NCBI GenBank assembly: GCA_003511125.1
Contig: DOJV01000018.1
Span: 1-25,818, forward strand
From: Candidatus Uhrbacteria bacterium
Lineage (GTDB): Bacteria; Patescibacteriota; Patescibacteriia; UBA9934; GWF2-40-263
Length of the DNA stretch: 25,818 nucleotides
Reading direction: 5' to 3'
Positions 17,006-23,728 of the stretch are shown here, in pieces. Each line of letters starts with the position of its first letter. Position 1 is the stretch's first letter. The notes beneath the pieces were generated by a model. It worked only from the letters and a program-made list of their open reading frames with translations, made no database searches and had not been told where the DNA came from. Both the position numbers and the translations under genes were made by a program.

Positions 17006-17707
17006 TTATTCCTCCCCTAATATTTCTCTAACTCCTTCAATCAACGTTAAATTCTTTTGGTAATCCATTCTAAGCGGGCCAAGTAAACCGAGAAAACCCG
17101 TAACTTTGTTCGGTAACTGATATTTAACCAGAATGGCAGCCATGTCGTCACCAAAAGGATTTTCTTGGCCGATCATGATTTGCGGCTCGACGGCAATTTG
17201 ATCGAAAATTTGAGTCACGACTTCGTCGAAACGATCGACCATTGAAGACAGGCCTTGTAAAACTTCTAGATTTTGAAAATCCGGTTTTTGAAACAAGTTG
17301 GAAACGCCGGTGTAATAACTGTGATGCGGACCAAAGGCAACAATGGCGGTTTCGCCGGAAATGTCGACCAGAATTTTGGCCATTTTTTTTAATTTAGTTT
17401 CGTCGTCATCGTCAGCCAAAGCCGCTTGACGCAAGCGTGAGGAGATTTTTTGTCCGGGTTTAGAACCGACAAAATTTCGCAAATAATATTCGTAAGCCTT
17501 TTCGGTAGGCACTCGGCCGGCCGAAGGATGTGGTGAGCGTAAGTAACCTTCGTCTTCGAGAGCAACCATTTCGTTTCTGATGGTTGCCGGCGAAACCTCA
17601 AAACCGCATCTTTCCACAAGAAACTTAGAACCAACCGGCTGAGCCGAGCGGATATACTCTTCAATTATGGCGCGCAAAATGCGCTCACCACGATGATCCA
17701 TATTCAT
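17006..17707 (-). CDS. hrcA: Heat-inducible transcription repressor HrcA (short form)
   Basis: HrcA binds CIRCE operators and represses chaperone genes until heat stress. The N-terminal winged helix is well conserved: ERILRAIIEEYIRSAQPVGSK, then VSPATIRNEMVALEDEGYLRSPHPSAGRVPTEKAYEYY, cited here as the motifs QPVGSK, SPATIRNEM, EGYL and HTS-like HPSAGRVPT. The C-terminal end VTGFLGLLGPLRMDYQKNL matches the family. At 233 residues from the ATG at 17707 it is about 100 shorter than the usual 340 or so, with the middle domain reduced. Other in-frame starts are at 17701 and, less likely, 17743. It is the first gene after CIRCE, so it is autoregulated. Confidence 0.95.
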   Translation of the reverse strand: MNMDHRGERILRAIIEEYIRSAQPVGSKFLVERCGFEVSPATIRNEMVALEDEGYLRSPHPSAGRVPTEKAYEYYLRNFVGSKPGQKISSRLRQAALADDDDETKLKKMAKILVDISGETAIVAFGPHHSYYTGVSNLFQKPDFQNLEVLQGLSSMVDRFDEVVTQIFDQIAVEPQIMIGQENPFGDDMAAILVKYQLPNKVTGFLGLLGPLRMDYQKNLTLIEGVREILGEE

Positions 17708-17797
17708 AAGTAAAGTTACTAATCTACTGATACATAACCCCAAATTAGTAAGCTTCTTGGATTATAAACGACGGTCCGATACAAGCTAAAAACAAAC

Positions 17798-17824
17798 TTA
17801 GCACTCTTATTATAAGAGTGCTAA
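17798..17824. promoter_or_regulatory. CIRCE operator (HrcA binding site)
   Basis: A perfect TTAGCACTC-N9-GAGTGCTAA inverted repeat. It lies about 90 bases upstream of hrcA and covers the -10 box of the promoter at 17809-17837, so bound HrcA would block RNA polymerase directly. Confidence 0.98.
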
Positions 17825-17837
17825 GTATTAATGTCAA
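17809..17837 (-). promoter_or_regulatory. Consensus sigma-70 promoter of the hrcA-grpE-dnaK cluster
   Basis: On the minus strand TTGACA (17832-17837) and TATAAT (17809-17814) are separated by exactly 17 bases, a full match to consensus. The TATAAT sits in the 9-base CIRCE spacer. A leader of roughly 95 bases precedes the hrcA ATG. Confidence 0.95.
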
Positions 17838-17846
17838 GACCAATAA

Positions 17847-18308
17847 CTAGGCGGCTTTTCTCTGTTTGGTGGCAGTAACCAAATCTCGATGACGAATTTG
17901 ATCGGATAATCTAGTGATCTCTTTTTTCCAAGCAATCACAGCTTTTTCGGCTCCACCATTTTCGGTAATTCTGGAGCTCACCCACCTCTTTTCTTCCGGT
18001 GTGCAACTCATGTTAGCGACCGCCTGACCAACTCGTTCAAATTCGGAAAGAAGCTCCTGCAAACCCGCCAAATCGTCACGAAAATCCTCGGTTTCGTTAG
18101 CATCGAAATCTGTGCCTTCGGCGGCAATGGCTTCAGCGAGATCTCGAGCCTCTTGAGCCCTTTGATTATTTTCGGCTTCGATGGCTTGTCTGGCGGCAAG
18201 ATTCTTTTGATCGATTACCGCAAAAGCTCTTTCCGTGCCCGGAGACGACTTTGGCGCTTGCCAGTCTTGGTAGTCTTGTCCCCCACGATTTTCGATTTGA
18301 TTATCCAT
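17847..18308 (-). CDS. Unknown small helical protein next to the PP2C gene
   Basis: The 153-residue product is soluble, Ala/Glu/Arg-rich and mostly helical, with likely coiled-coil segments (QAIEAENNQRAQEARDLAE and LQELLSEFERVGQAV) and a basic tail ending TKQRKAA. I recognise no family. It starts 20 bases after the PP2C stop and ends about 10 bases before the -35 box of the chaperone promoter. It is probably cotranscribed with the phosphatase and could be its partner or substrate (inference). Confidence 0.75.
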   Translation of the reverse strand: MDNQIENRGGQDYQDWQAPKSSPGTERAFAVIDQKNLAARQAIEAENNQRAQEARDLAEAIAAEGTDFDANETEDFRDDLAGLQELLSEFERVGQAVANMSCTPEEKRWVSSRITENGGAEKAVIAWKKEITRLSDQIRHRDLVTATKQRKAA

Positions 18309-18328
18309 ATTTTTATTTCAAATTATTT

Positions 18329-19771
18329 TTAAGCAATTTTTTCTTGATTTTCTTTTTTTAAACGCAGTAATTGTAAGTCTCGTTTAAGTTTTGAAATATA
18401 ATCATCCCAATTTTCGTAAGCATCGCCCGAACCAACTCGGGCCATTTTAGCTATCTTAAGAACGACAGCCCGTTGATCAAAATAATTACCGATGTTACTA
18501 ACAAAATCGCCGGCCGCTTTAGAAACCTGACGCAGACGTTCTTCTTCTTTAATTTTTTCTTCCAACACAGCAACTTCCGGATCTTCTTCGGCCAGGTCTA
18601 AAGCCTTACCCAAAGCCTCGGAGATATTTTGAATTCGTGTTGTTTCTTGAAAACGCCGTCTGCCGGAAAGACGTCTGGTTTGTTCTTGAGATAGTCGACT
18701 ACCTCTAGCTTTACGCGCACCAGGAACAACCATTAAACCATTCAAAGTAATATCGTCTTCTTTGGACAAAAGATTTTCTATTTCTTGTGATCGGTCCGAG
18801 GCGGCCGCACGAAGGTTCTTCAAACCCTCTTGCAAAGAACCGGCCGAGGACAAAATTTGTCTGATTTCAGCTTTGGTTAAATTATCAGACAGTCCATCCG
18901 AAGTCAAAACCAGACGATCACCTGGACTTAACTTAACCAAGACGGTATGAGAAAAATTTACCCCTGGCAAACCAACGGCTTGAGTCAAAAGTGCTCGCTC
19001 TTGTGGGTTTCGATTAAAAATTTGAAAAAGTTTTAAAAGATGTAATTGTTGTTTTTGTCTGGGTGTCAAAAAAGCGGCATTTTTAAAAAGTCTCTTTTTT
19101 TGACTAATTTCTTCTGATGACAAATCGTAGACCTCTAAAACCTCATTCTCGGTAGCCAAACCGTTAAAGACTAATTCGGCGGCGAAATTCGCCCGCGTCG
19201 GCGCTTCACTAATTAATTCTGATTCAAGTTGAGTTATTCGCCCCTCATCGACATACTTTTGCAAAAGGCTGTCTTCGGGTAGACCTTTTTCGGCTCCCAA
19301 AAAAACCACTCGACCGTCGGCTTGCCAAACAAAAGCCGAGGAATCACCGATACTTTTGACAATCGCCCAAAAACCCTCTGGCCGCTCGACAATTTTGGCC
19401 GCCAAAAAAGTCGCCACGGCCCGAGCCTGGCCTTCGGGGGTTATTTGATTGGAATAAATATGAGCTTTGGCAACAATTTTTTGGACAACTTCTTCGAAAC
19501 GTTCCATAACTTCATCGAGCGAATCGCCGAAAATCTCGTGGCTATGTTCGTAGAGCATGGCCATAACAGCTCGACTCATGGTATCGCCGGCAGCTTGACC
19601 ACCAGCTCCATCAGACAAGCCGATCAAACCTTGATCGGCAATTTCTAAAGTGTAATCCTCGTTCCTGTTTGGGTGTCTTGGCGAGGCTTCGGTGGTTTTT
19701 TCAACCAAAAACATCGCCGGCTTTTTTTCCGGTGTTTGAAAAATTTCCGTGTTTTTTCTGAATTCCGACAT
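18329..19771 (-). CDS. PP2C-type protein serine/threonine phosphatase with a large internal insert
   Basis: PP2C phosphatases remove phosphate from Ser/Thr residues using two metal ions bound by aspartates. The 480-residue protein shows the expected sites: RNEDYTL (Asp39), LIGLSDGAGG (Asp54-Gly55), ATFLAAKI and SIGDSSAFVW, then GDRLVLTSDGLSDNL and EDDITLNGLMVV, which carry the last metal aspartates. Between SAFVW and the SDG motif is an insert of roughly 120 residues (ITQLESELISE..., LSSEEISQKKRLF) not normal for the core domain. About 130 residues after the domain are charged and helical, with no membrane helix. A TGCTAAAAT box ends 9 bases before the ATG. No Ser/Thr kinase gene is in the window. 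Confidence 0.88.
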   Translation of the reverse strand: MSEFRKNTEIFQTPEKKPAMFLVEKTTEASPRHPNRNEDYTLEIADQGLIGLSDGAGGQAAGDTMSRAVMAMLYEHSHEIFGDSLDEVMERFEEVVQKIVAKAHIYSNQITPEGQARAVATFLAAKIVERPEGFWAIVKSIGDSSAFVWQADGRVVFLGAEKGLPEDSLLQKYVDEGRITQLESELISEAPTRANFAAELVFNGLATENEVLEVYDLSSEEISQKKRLFKNAAFLTPRQKQQLHLLKLFQIFNRNPQERALLTQAVGLPGVNFSHTVLVKLSPGDRLVLTSDGLSDNLTKAEIRQILSSAGSLQEGLKNLRAAASDRSQEIENLLSKEDDITLNGLMVVPGARKARGSRLSQEQTRRLSGRRRFQETTRIQNISEALGKALDLAEEDPEVAVLEEKIKEEERLRQVSKAAGDFVSNIGNYFDQRAVVLKIAKMARVGSGDAYENWDDYISKLKRDLQLLRLKKENQEKIA

Positions 19772-19780
19772 GTTGATTTT

Positions 19781-19789
19781 ATTTTAGCA
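19781..19789 (-). promoter_or_regulatory. Extended -10 promoter box of the PP2C gene, probably leaderless
   Basis: TGCTAAAAT on the minus strand ends 9 bases before the PP2C ATG, the same geometry as at ligA and pilM. No Shine-Dalgarno sequence is present. Confidence 0.6.
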
Positions 19790-19818
19790 TATTTTAGAAG
19801 TGGTGTGGATAGTAAATG

Positions 19819-19865
19819 ACCGGCCGATTGTTGGTAATCAACCACCCACCAACAACCGTGGCCGG
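19819..19865. repeat. Imperfect long palindrome upstream of the PP2C gene
   Basis: TTGTTGGT (19828-19835) pairs with ACCAACAA (19848-19855), and CCGGCC (19820-19825) with GGCCGG (19860-19865), around a 12-base loop. It lies between the terminator of the 133-residue gene and the PP2C promoter and could be an operator or a second termination hairpin. Confidence 0.65.
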
Positions 19866-19873
19866 GGTAAGAA

Positions 19874-19901
19874 TAAAAAAACACCACCTCCTACGAGATG
19901 G
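19874..19901 (-). terminator. Intrinsic terminator of the 133-residue gene, overlapping its stop codon
   Basis: On the minus strand CCATCTC and GAGGTGG pair (one wobble) around a GTAG loop that contains part of the TAG stop codon, followed by TGTTTTTTT. Confidence 0.8.
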
Positions 19902-20292
19902 CTTGAGTCTGGATAAGCCGAGCTGCGGAATCGGCCAGGAAAAGAATGGCCCCGGGCGCATACTGTTCGCCAAAGACCTCGTGTGGTCGCAAGTCGCGTC
20001 GTTTCTCGGTCTTGAGTGTGAGAATGCGACTGGATCGAGTGAAGCTGAGATGAGCGACCTCGTGCAACTCGAATCGAGTACCGACCCGAAACACCAATCT
20101 GAGGACTGTCACCCAATCAAGCGAGAGTCTAACTCTCGAACGAATAGTCATTCGGATCGAACCGTCAGGTTGCACACTGACATTGATCCGACTGCCAATC
20201 TGACCGAGAAAAAAAACATCGCGTCCCAAATTGTTCAAGAACGCGATGTTGCCGAGACCCGAAGATCGCTGAGCAGTAGCCGCGTTCGCCAT
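19891..20292 (-). CDS. Unrecognised 133-residue protein, self-contained transcription unit
   Basis: I do not recognise a family. The protein is soluble, basic, beta-rich in the middle (RINVSVQPDGSIRMTIRSRVRL, then VLRLVFRVGTRFELHEV), and has no signal peptide, membrane segment or cysteine. It is judged real rather than the overlapping plus-strand frame because the minus strand has a TTGACA-N17-TAGAGT promoter, a GAGGTG ribosome binding site 4 bases before the ATG, and a terminator at the stop codon. The -35 box lies inside the 3' end of the antiporter gene. G/C-rich codon choice resembles that of the DUF5680-like and GNAT genes. Confidence 0.7.
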   Translation of the reverse strand: MANAATAQRSSGLGNIAFLNNLGRDVFFLGQIGSRINVSVQPDGSIRMTIRSRVRLSLDWVTVLRLVFRVGTRFELHEVAHLSFTRSSRILTLKTEKRRDLRPHEVFGEQYAPGAILFLADSAARLIQTQAIS

Positions 20293-20318
20293 GGAACACC
20301 TCTTGTTGGGGACTCTTG

Positions 20319-20347
20319 ACTCTACGCCCCTTTTTACTCTCTGTCAA
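20319..20347 (-). promoter_or_regulatory. Sigma-70-type promoter of the 133-residue gene
   Basis: TTGACA (20342-20347), a 17-base spacer and TAGAGT (20319-20324) on the minus strand. The -35 overlaps the last codons of the antiporter gene, so the promoter is embedded in coding sequence. Confidence 0.8.
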
Positions 20348-22028
20348 GCTCGATCTCTTTGCAAACATCGGCTTTTTCAATTTTTCTTGATTTCTTCCAT
20401 TGTTTGGCTTCGCTTTGATTTCGCTTCAATAAGTCACGAAACTTCTCGGCACCCAAAATACTTGGAACAATGACATAGTCGGCACCAGCGGCGTAACAAT
20501 CCATGGCTTCTTCTGGCGTGCGAGCGGCTACAATGGCTGTGCCTTTAAAATTGGTTTCTCGCAAATAACTCAGAAGTTCTAAACTGGTGGTAACATCGGG
20601 AATTGACGAAAGGACGAGTTTGGTTTTTTCCACTCGCAGTTCGCGCAAAAAATCTTCGTCGCCAGCATCGCCATAAACCGCAGAAATTTTTCGTTTTAGC
20701 AAATCTTCAAGAACGTGCGGATCATAATCAACCACCAAAAACTTGCGACGCATTTTTTGAATTTCTTCGATTAAGATTTCGCCGGTGCGATGACAACCAA
20801 AAAGAATCACACTTGGCGAAGCCAAACGCCGAGCTCTGGCCGCGTGTCGAACTCGTTGTTTTTCAAAAATTCTAAGCAACGGCTGGAACTTTTCGTAAAT
20901 GAATTCGTTTTCTTTGATGAAATAAGTGGAGACAGCAATGGTAATCAAACCGACAACCGTGGTAAGTGTCATGGCGGTTGGCGAAACCAAACCCAAAGCC
21001 ACACCGGCGCCGAGCATAATAAAAGAAAACTCGGAAATCTGGGCCGTGGTTGTGCCGGTTAAAAATCCGGTCTCGGGATGATAGCCGAGGGCTCGCATGA
21101 CTACCATCATGATTAAAGGATTACCGATCAAGACAAAAACCACCATGGCCACGATTGGCCAAAACATTTCTGTGGCCGCGGCCGGATGAAGCTGAGTACC
21201 AAGGACAATAAAAAACAAAATCAAGAAAAAATCACGGAGCGGTTTAACCCGAGAGTTAATTTCGTGTTGATAATGAGTTCCAGAAAGTGAAACACCGGCA
21301 ATCAGGGCACCAATTTCCATACCAAAACCAAAGAAGGACAAAATTCCGGCCACAGCAAAACACCAACCCAAAGAAAAAATCAAAAGCAGTTCTTGACTTC
21401 CGGCAGCAAATTTAACCAAATGGGGAATGACAAAAGTCGACAACAACCAAAACAAAATCACCACCAAAATTCCCTTTAACAAAGACCAACCCAAAATCTG
21501 CGAAATAGTTTCGCCGCGACCAATAGCTCCCAAAACCAAAAGGATTACCATGGCCACCAGATCTTGGACGATCAAAAAACCCACAGTAATTTTTCCGTAC
21601 AAAGTATCCAGGTCGTCTTTATCCGCCAACATTTTAACAATAATAATGGTTGAGGAAAAAGAAAAAGCAATGCCAATAAACAAACTGGTCAGCAAATCAA
21701 AACCAAAAGCATAAAGCACCAAAAACCCGGCCGCCGAGGTAACAACAATCTGCCCGAGCCCGCTCGCCACGGCCACGGCCCCAACCTCCCTAATCCGCCG
21801 CCAGTTCAGACTCAAACCAACAGTAAACAAAAGAAAAGCAATACCGATTTGCGCCAAAGTCTCAAAAACCCCGCTCTCGTTTGTGAGCGACAAAACCGCC
21901 GGACCAATTATGATTCCGGCCAGCATGTAGGCAATAATCATAGGTTGCTTCAGCGAGCGCATCAAAAACGCGCAAGCCGCGGCAATAACCATAACGCCTC
22001 CGATTTGAAAAAATAAACTTTCGGGCAT
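20334..22028 (-). CDS. Kef/CPA2-type monovalent cation:proton antiporter with TrkA-N domain
   Basis: CPA2 transporters exchange K+ or Na+ for protons across the cytoplasmic membrane. The 564-residue protein has about a dozen hydrophobic segments in residues 1-380, including QPMIIAYMLAGIIIGP near the start, AFSFSSTIIIVKML, FLIVQDLVAMVIL with the QD motif typical of the family, and ALIAGVSLSGTHY. After an RRLASPS linker the C-terminal part is a Rossmann TrkA-N (RCK) domain: VILFGCHRTGEILIEEI with a modified glycine loop, LVVDYDPHVLEDL, YGDAGDEDFL and SSIPDVTTSLELL. NAD(H) or another nucleotide probably gates transport. The tail is charged (KQWKKSRKIEKADVCKEIELDRE). No KefF/KefG-like partner is nearby. 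Confidence 0.93.
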   Translation of the reverse strand: MPESLFFQIGGVMVIAAACAFLMRSLKQPMIIAYMLAGIIIGPAVLSLTNESGVFETLAQIGIAFLLFTVGLSLNWRRIREVGAVAVASGLGQIVVTSAAGFLVLYAFGFDLLTSLFIGIAFSFSSTIIIVKMLADKDDLDTLYGKITVGFLIVQDLVAMVILLVLGAIGRGETISQILGWSLLKGILVVILFWLLSTFVIPHLVKFAAGSQELLLIFSLGWCFAVAGILSFFGFGMEIGALIAGVSLSGTHYQHEINSRVKPLRDFFLILFFIVLGTQLHPAAATEMFWPIVAMVVFVLIGNPLIMMVVMRALGYHPETGFLTGTTTAQISEFSFIMLGAGVALGLVSPTAMTLTTVVGLITIAVSTYFIKENEFIYEKFQPLLRIFEKQRVRHAARARRLASPSVILFGCHRTGEILIEEIQKMRRKFLVVDYDPHVLEDLLKRKISAVYGDAGDEDFLRELRVEKTKLVLSSIPDVTTSLELLSYLRETNFKGTAIVAARTPEEAMDCYAAGADYVIVPSILGAEKFRDLLKRNQSEAKQWKKSRKIEKADVCKEIELDRE

Positions 22029-22170
22029 AGCGATGGAAATTCCAAAATTTGAATTCCAGATTCCAAATAAATCTCAAAATTTAAATTTTAAAATTTGGAA
22101 TTTATAATTGGAATTGGAATTTTTTAATTTGGAATTTTCCACAATTATTATACCACAAAAATCTTTGTCC
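22029..22170. other. AT-rich spacer with repeated GGAATTT-type motifs
   Basis: This spacer upstream of the antiporter gene has many short copies of TTGGAATT and its complement AATTCCA, which can fold into several alternative weak hairpins. I see no gene and no convincing consensus promoter for the antiporter here. Confidence 0.6.
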
Positions 22171-22216
22171 AAAAAGAAAACTCACTAGCCTTGAAAAAAT
22201 CAAGAGCAGTGAGTTT
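22171..22216 (-). terminator. Terminator of the GNAT gene, overlapping its 3' end
   Basis: On the minus strand ACTCACT and AGTGAGT form the lower stem, CTTGA and TCAAG the upper stem, with a T-rich loop; TTTTCTTTTT follows. The TGA stop codon is inside the hairpin. Confidence 0.8.
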
Positions 22217-22637
22217 GAGGAGACAGCTTCATGGATGATGAGCTTGAAAGAACTTGAAAGCCGAGCGAATGGTAGAGAGCTCGGGCTTCGGGAGTTGAGG
22301 TGCTTAAAAGAACTTCACGACAGCCGAGAGCGCGAGCTCTGGCAATCGTGCCAACCATGAGTTTCCGTCCGAAGCCGCGGCCGCGGAACGGTTTGTCGAT
22401 GACGACGTAATCAATGTGGCCGCACCAGTTGTACTTGGGATTGGGCAGACGGTTTAGCACAGCTGCGCCAACGACTTGATGTTTTTCGTCCTCGAGAACG
22501 AAGACATGGAACGTCGGAAGAAGCAGTCTGGTTGCAAACCACCACCTCGACGGAACCGGAAACTCAGAACGACCGACTTGGCGGAAAAGTTCGACGACTC
22601 GCGAAGTGTCGGAAATCTTCATGGAACGAAAGAACAT
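22200..22637 (-). CDS. GNAT-family N-acetyltransferase
   Basis: GNAT enzymes transfer an acetyl group from acetyl-CoA to an amine. The 145-residue protein has the core fold: MKISDTSRVVELFRQVG (helix 1), FHVFVLEDEKHQVVGAAVLN (strands 2-4), HIDYVVIDKPFRGRGFGRKLM, which holds the acetyl-CoA pyrophosphate loop RGRGFG, and EVLLSTSTPEARALYHSLGF at the end. The substrate cannot be predicted. The ATG at 22637 has AGGAG 5 bases upstream. A weak TTGCCA-N17-TAAAGT promoter can be drawn upstream. The gene stands alone, with a terminator overlapping its stop, and diverges from the TrmB-like gene. Confidence 0.92.
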   Translation of the reverse strand: MFFRSMKISDTSRVVELFRQVGRSEFPVPSRWWFATRLLLPTFHVFVLEDEKHQVVGAAVLNRLPNPKYNWCGHIDYVVIDKPFRGRGFGRKLMVGTIARARALGCREVLLSTSTPEARALYHSLGFQVLSSSSSMKLSPQTHCS

Positions 22638-22754
22638 TGATTCTCCTCTTGATTAAACTTTAAACTCCGGTAAAAAACCTGGCAAACTTTTTTCTAAAAA
22701 TTTTTCAAAAAATAAAATTAAGAGCTTAGCAAAGCCAAAATTCCCTTCCTTTGT

Positions 22755-22790
22755 TTTGTCCAAAAAAAACCGACGAAATTGTCGGACAAA
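22755..22790. promoter_or_regulatory. Inverted repeat in the GNAT/TrmB-like divergent spacer, possible operator
   Basis: TTTGTCC (22755-22761) is mirrored by GGACAAA (22784-22790), with an inner CCGAC-GAAATT-GTCGG hairpin overlapping its right arm; another CAGACAAA follows. A possible TTGTAT-N17-TACTGT promoter lies just downstream on the plus strand. An autoregulatory site for the TrmB-like protein is a guess. Nothing else is seen in the spacer 22638-22879. Confidence 0.45.
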
Positions 22791-22879
22791 TTCAGACAAA
22801 CTATCTCTTGTATTTATTGGCTTAAACTAGTACTGTTTTCTTAGAAAGAAATAATTTTTTAAAATTAATTTTGACTGAT

Positions 22880-23635
22880 ATGAAGACAGAAATTAATCTA
22901 AAAGTACGGACACTCGAGCTCCTTGGCCTAAAACCAAAAGAATTCGAAATTTATCTTGCTGTTCTGAAACTCGGCACAGCCCCGCTTCGGCGAGTGTCCG
23001 AGGTGGCCGGGTACAATCGCGGCACCACCTACGACGCTCTCAAGATTTTAATCGAAGCCGGCCTTGTGAATTTTGTCGAAGCCAAACCACACCGCTATTT
23101 CACGGCCGAGGATCCGCAAAAACTCCGTGGACTGGCCACCCGCCGCGAAGTTGCTATTCAAGAAGCTCGCCTGCAACTTGATTCCCTGCTCCCGGACTTT
23201 CAGGCCCTGGCCGGTTCATCAGCCTATCGCCCAGCGGTTCGCTATTACGAAGGCCGCGACGGCATCAAAGATATTTTGAAAGATGTTTTAAAAACCACCG
23301 AGCGAACAAAAAATAAAACTTATCGCATTTATTCATCTTCAAAACTGCGCGAGTTGATCGCCGAGGCTTGGCCGAATTTCACCAAAACCCGAGTGCAATC
23401 AAAAATCCAGGTCAAAGCTATTTCCATCGGCCCGGGCGGCGAAACCGCCGGCCTCGACGAGCGCAAATGGCTGAGTAAAGAAAAAAGCTCCTCGGCCTAC
23501 ATTTTCATCTATGGACAAAAAACCGCTTATGTTTCCGCCGACGAATATAATCGACTTTTCGGAGCGATTATCAACGACGAAAATATCGCCTCGTCGCAGA
23601 TGATGATTTTTGACGCTCTGTGGAAGTCGCTTTAA
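22880..23635 (+). CDS. TrmB-like transcriptional regulator
   Basis: The protein of 251 residues has an N-terminal TrmB-type winged helix-turn-helix (LELLGLKPKEFEIYLAVLKLG, APLRRVSEVAGYNRGTTYDAL, LIEAGLVNFVEAKPHRYFTAEDP), a helical linker with coiled-coil character, and a C-terminal domain (VRYYEGRDGIKDILKDVL, TYRIYSSSKLRELI) of the kind fused to TrmB in many Patescibacteria and archaea. TrmB proteins often sense sugars. I chose the ATG at 22880; a TTG at 22871 is in frame but unneeded, and neither has a clear Shine-Dalgarno sequence. It lies 93 bases upstream of glmS on the same strand, so it may control amino-sugar synthesis or itself (inference). Confidence 0.9.
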   Translation: MKTEINLKVRTLELLGLKPKEFEIYLAVLKLGTAPLRRVSEVAGYNRGTTYDALKILIEAGLVNFVEAKPHRYFTAEDPQKLRGLATRREVAIQEARLQLDSLLPDFQALAGSSAYRPAVRYYEGRDGIKDILKDVLKTTERTKNKTYRIYSSSKLRELIAEAWPNFTKTRVQSKIQVKAISIGPGGETAGLDERKWLSKEKSSSAYIFIYGQKTAYVSADEYNRLFGAIINDENIASSQMMIFDALWKSL

Positions 23636-23640
23636 AAGCG

Positions 23641-23713
23641 ACGAAGCAAGTTCTTGAGAAAACAAACTCGGGAACTCACTTCGTTGTTTTAAGACTCCCT
23701 TTATAACAACGAA
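23641..23713 (+). promoter_or_regulatory. Two mutually exclusive hairpins in the glmS leader
   Basis: Hairpin 1 pairs ACGAAG (23641-23646) with CTTCGT (23679-23684), extended inside by GTTC/GAAC. Hairpin 2 pairs TTCGTTGTT (23680-23688) with AACAACGAA (23705-23713). Both use 23680-23684, so they cannot coexist. Hairpin 2 ends just before the TGGGG-like ribosome binding site of glmS, and its loop contains ACTCCC, which could pair with GGGGT. This has the layout of an attenuator or translational switch. It does not match the glmS ribozyme. Confidence 0.55.
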
Positions 23714-23728
23714 AATGGGGTAAAAAAT

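Noticed and set aside
17798..17824. Terminator of the 153-residue gene
   Set aside because: The strong inverted repeat is a perfect CIRCE operator and lacks a T-run; it is better explained as the HrcA site.
19816..20319. 167-residue plus-strand open frame
   Set aside because: It overlaps the 133-residue minus-strand gene, which has a promoter, ribosome site and terminator. The plus frame has polar, low-complexity composition and no ribosome site.
22871..22879. TTG start for the TrmB-like gene
   Set aside because: The ATG at 22880 is in frame three codons later and the family does not need the extra residues; neither has a ribosome site, so this is not certain.
23636..23728. glmS ribozyme
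   Set aside because: The leader between the stop of the regulator gene and glmS is only 93 bases and lacks the double-pseudoknot layout; only two simple alternative hairpins are seen.
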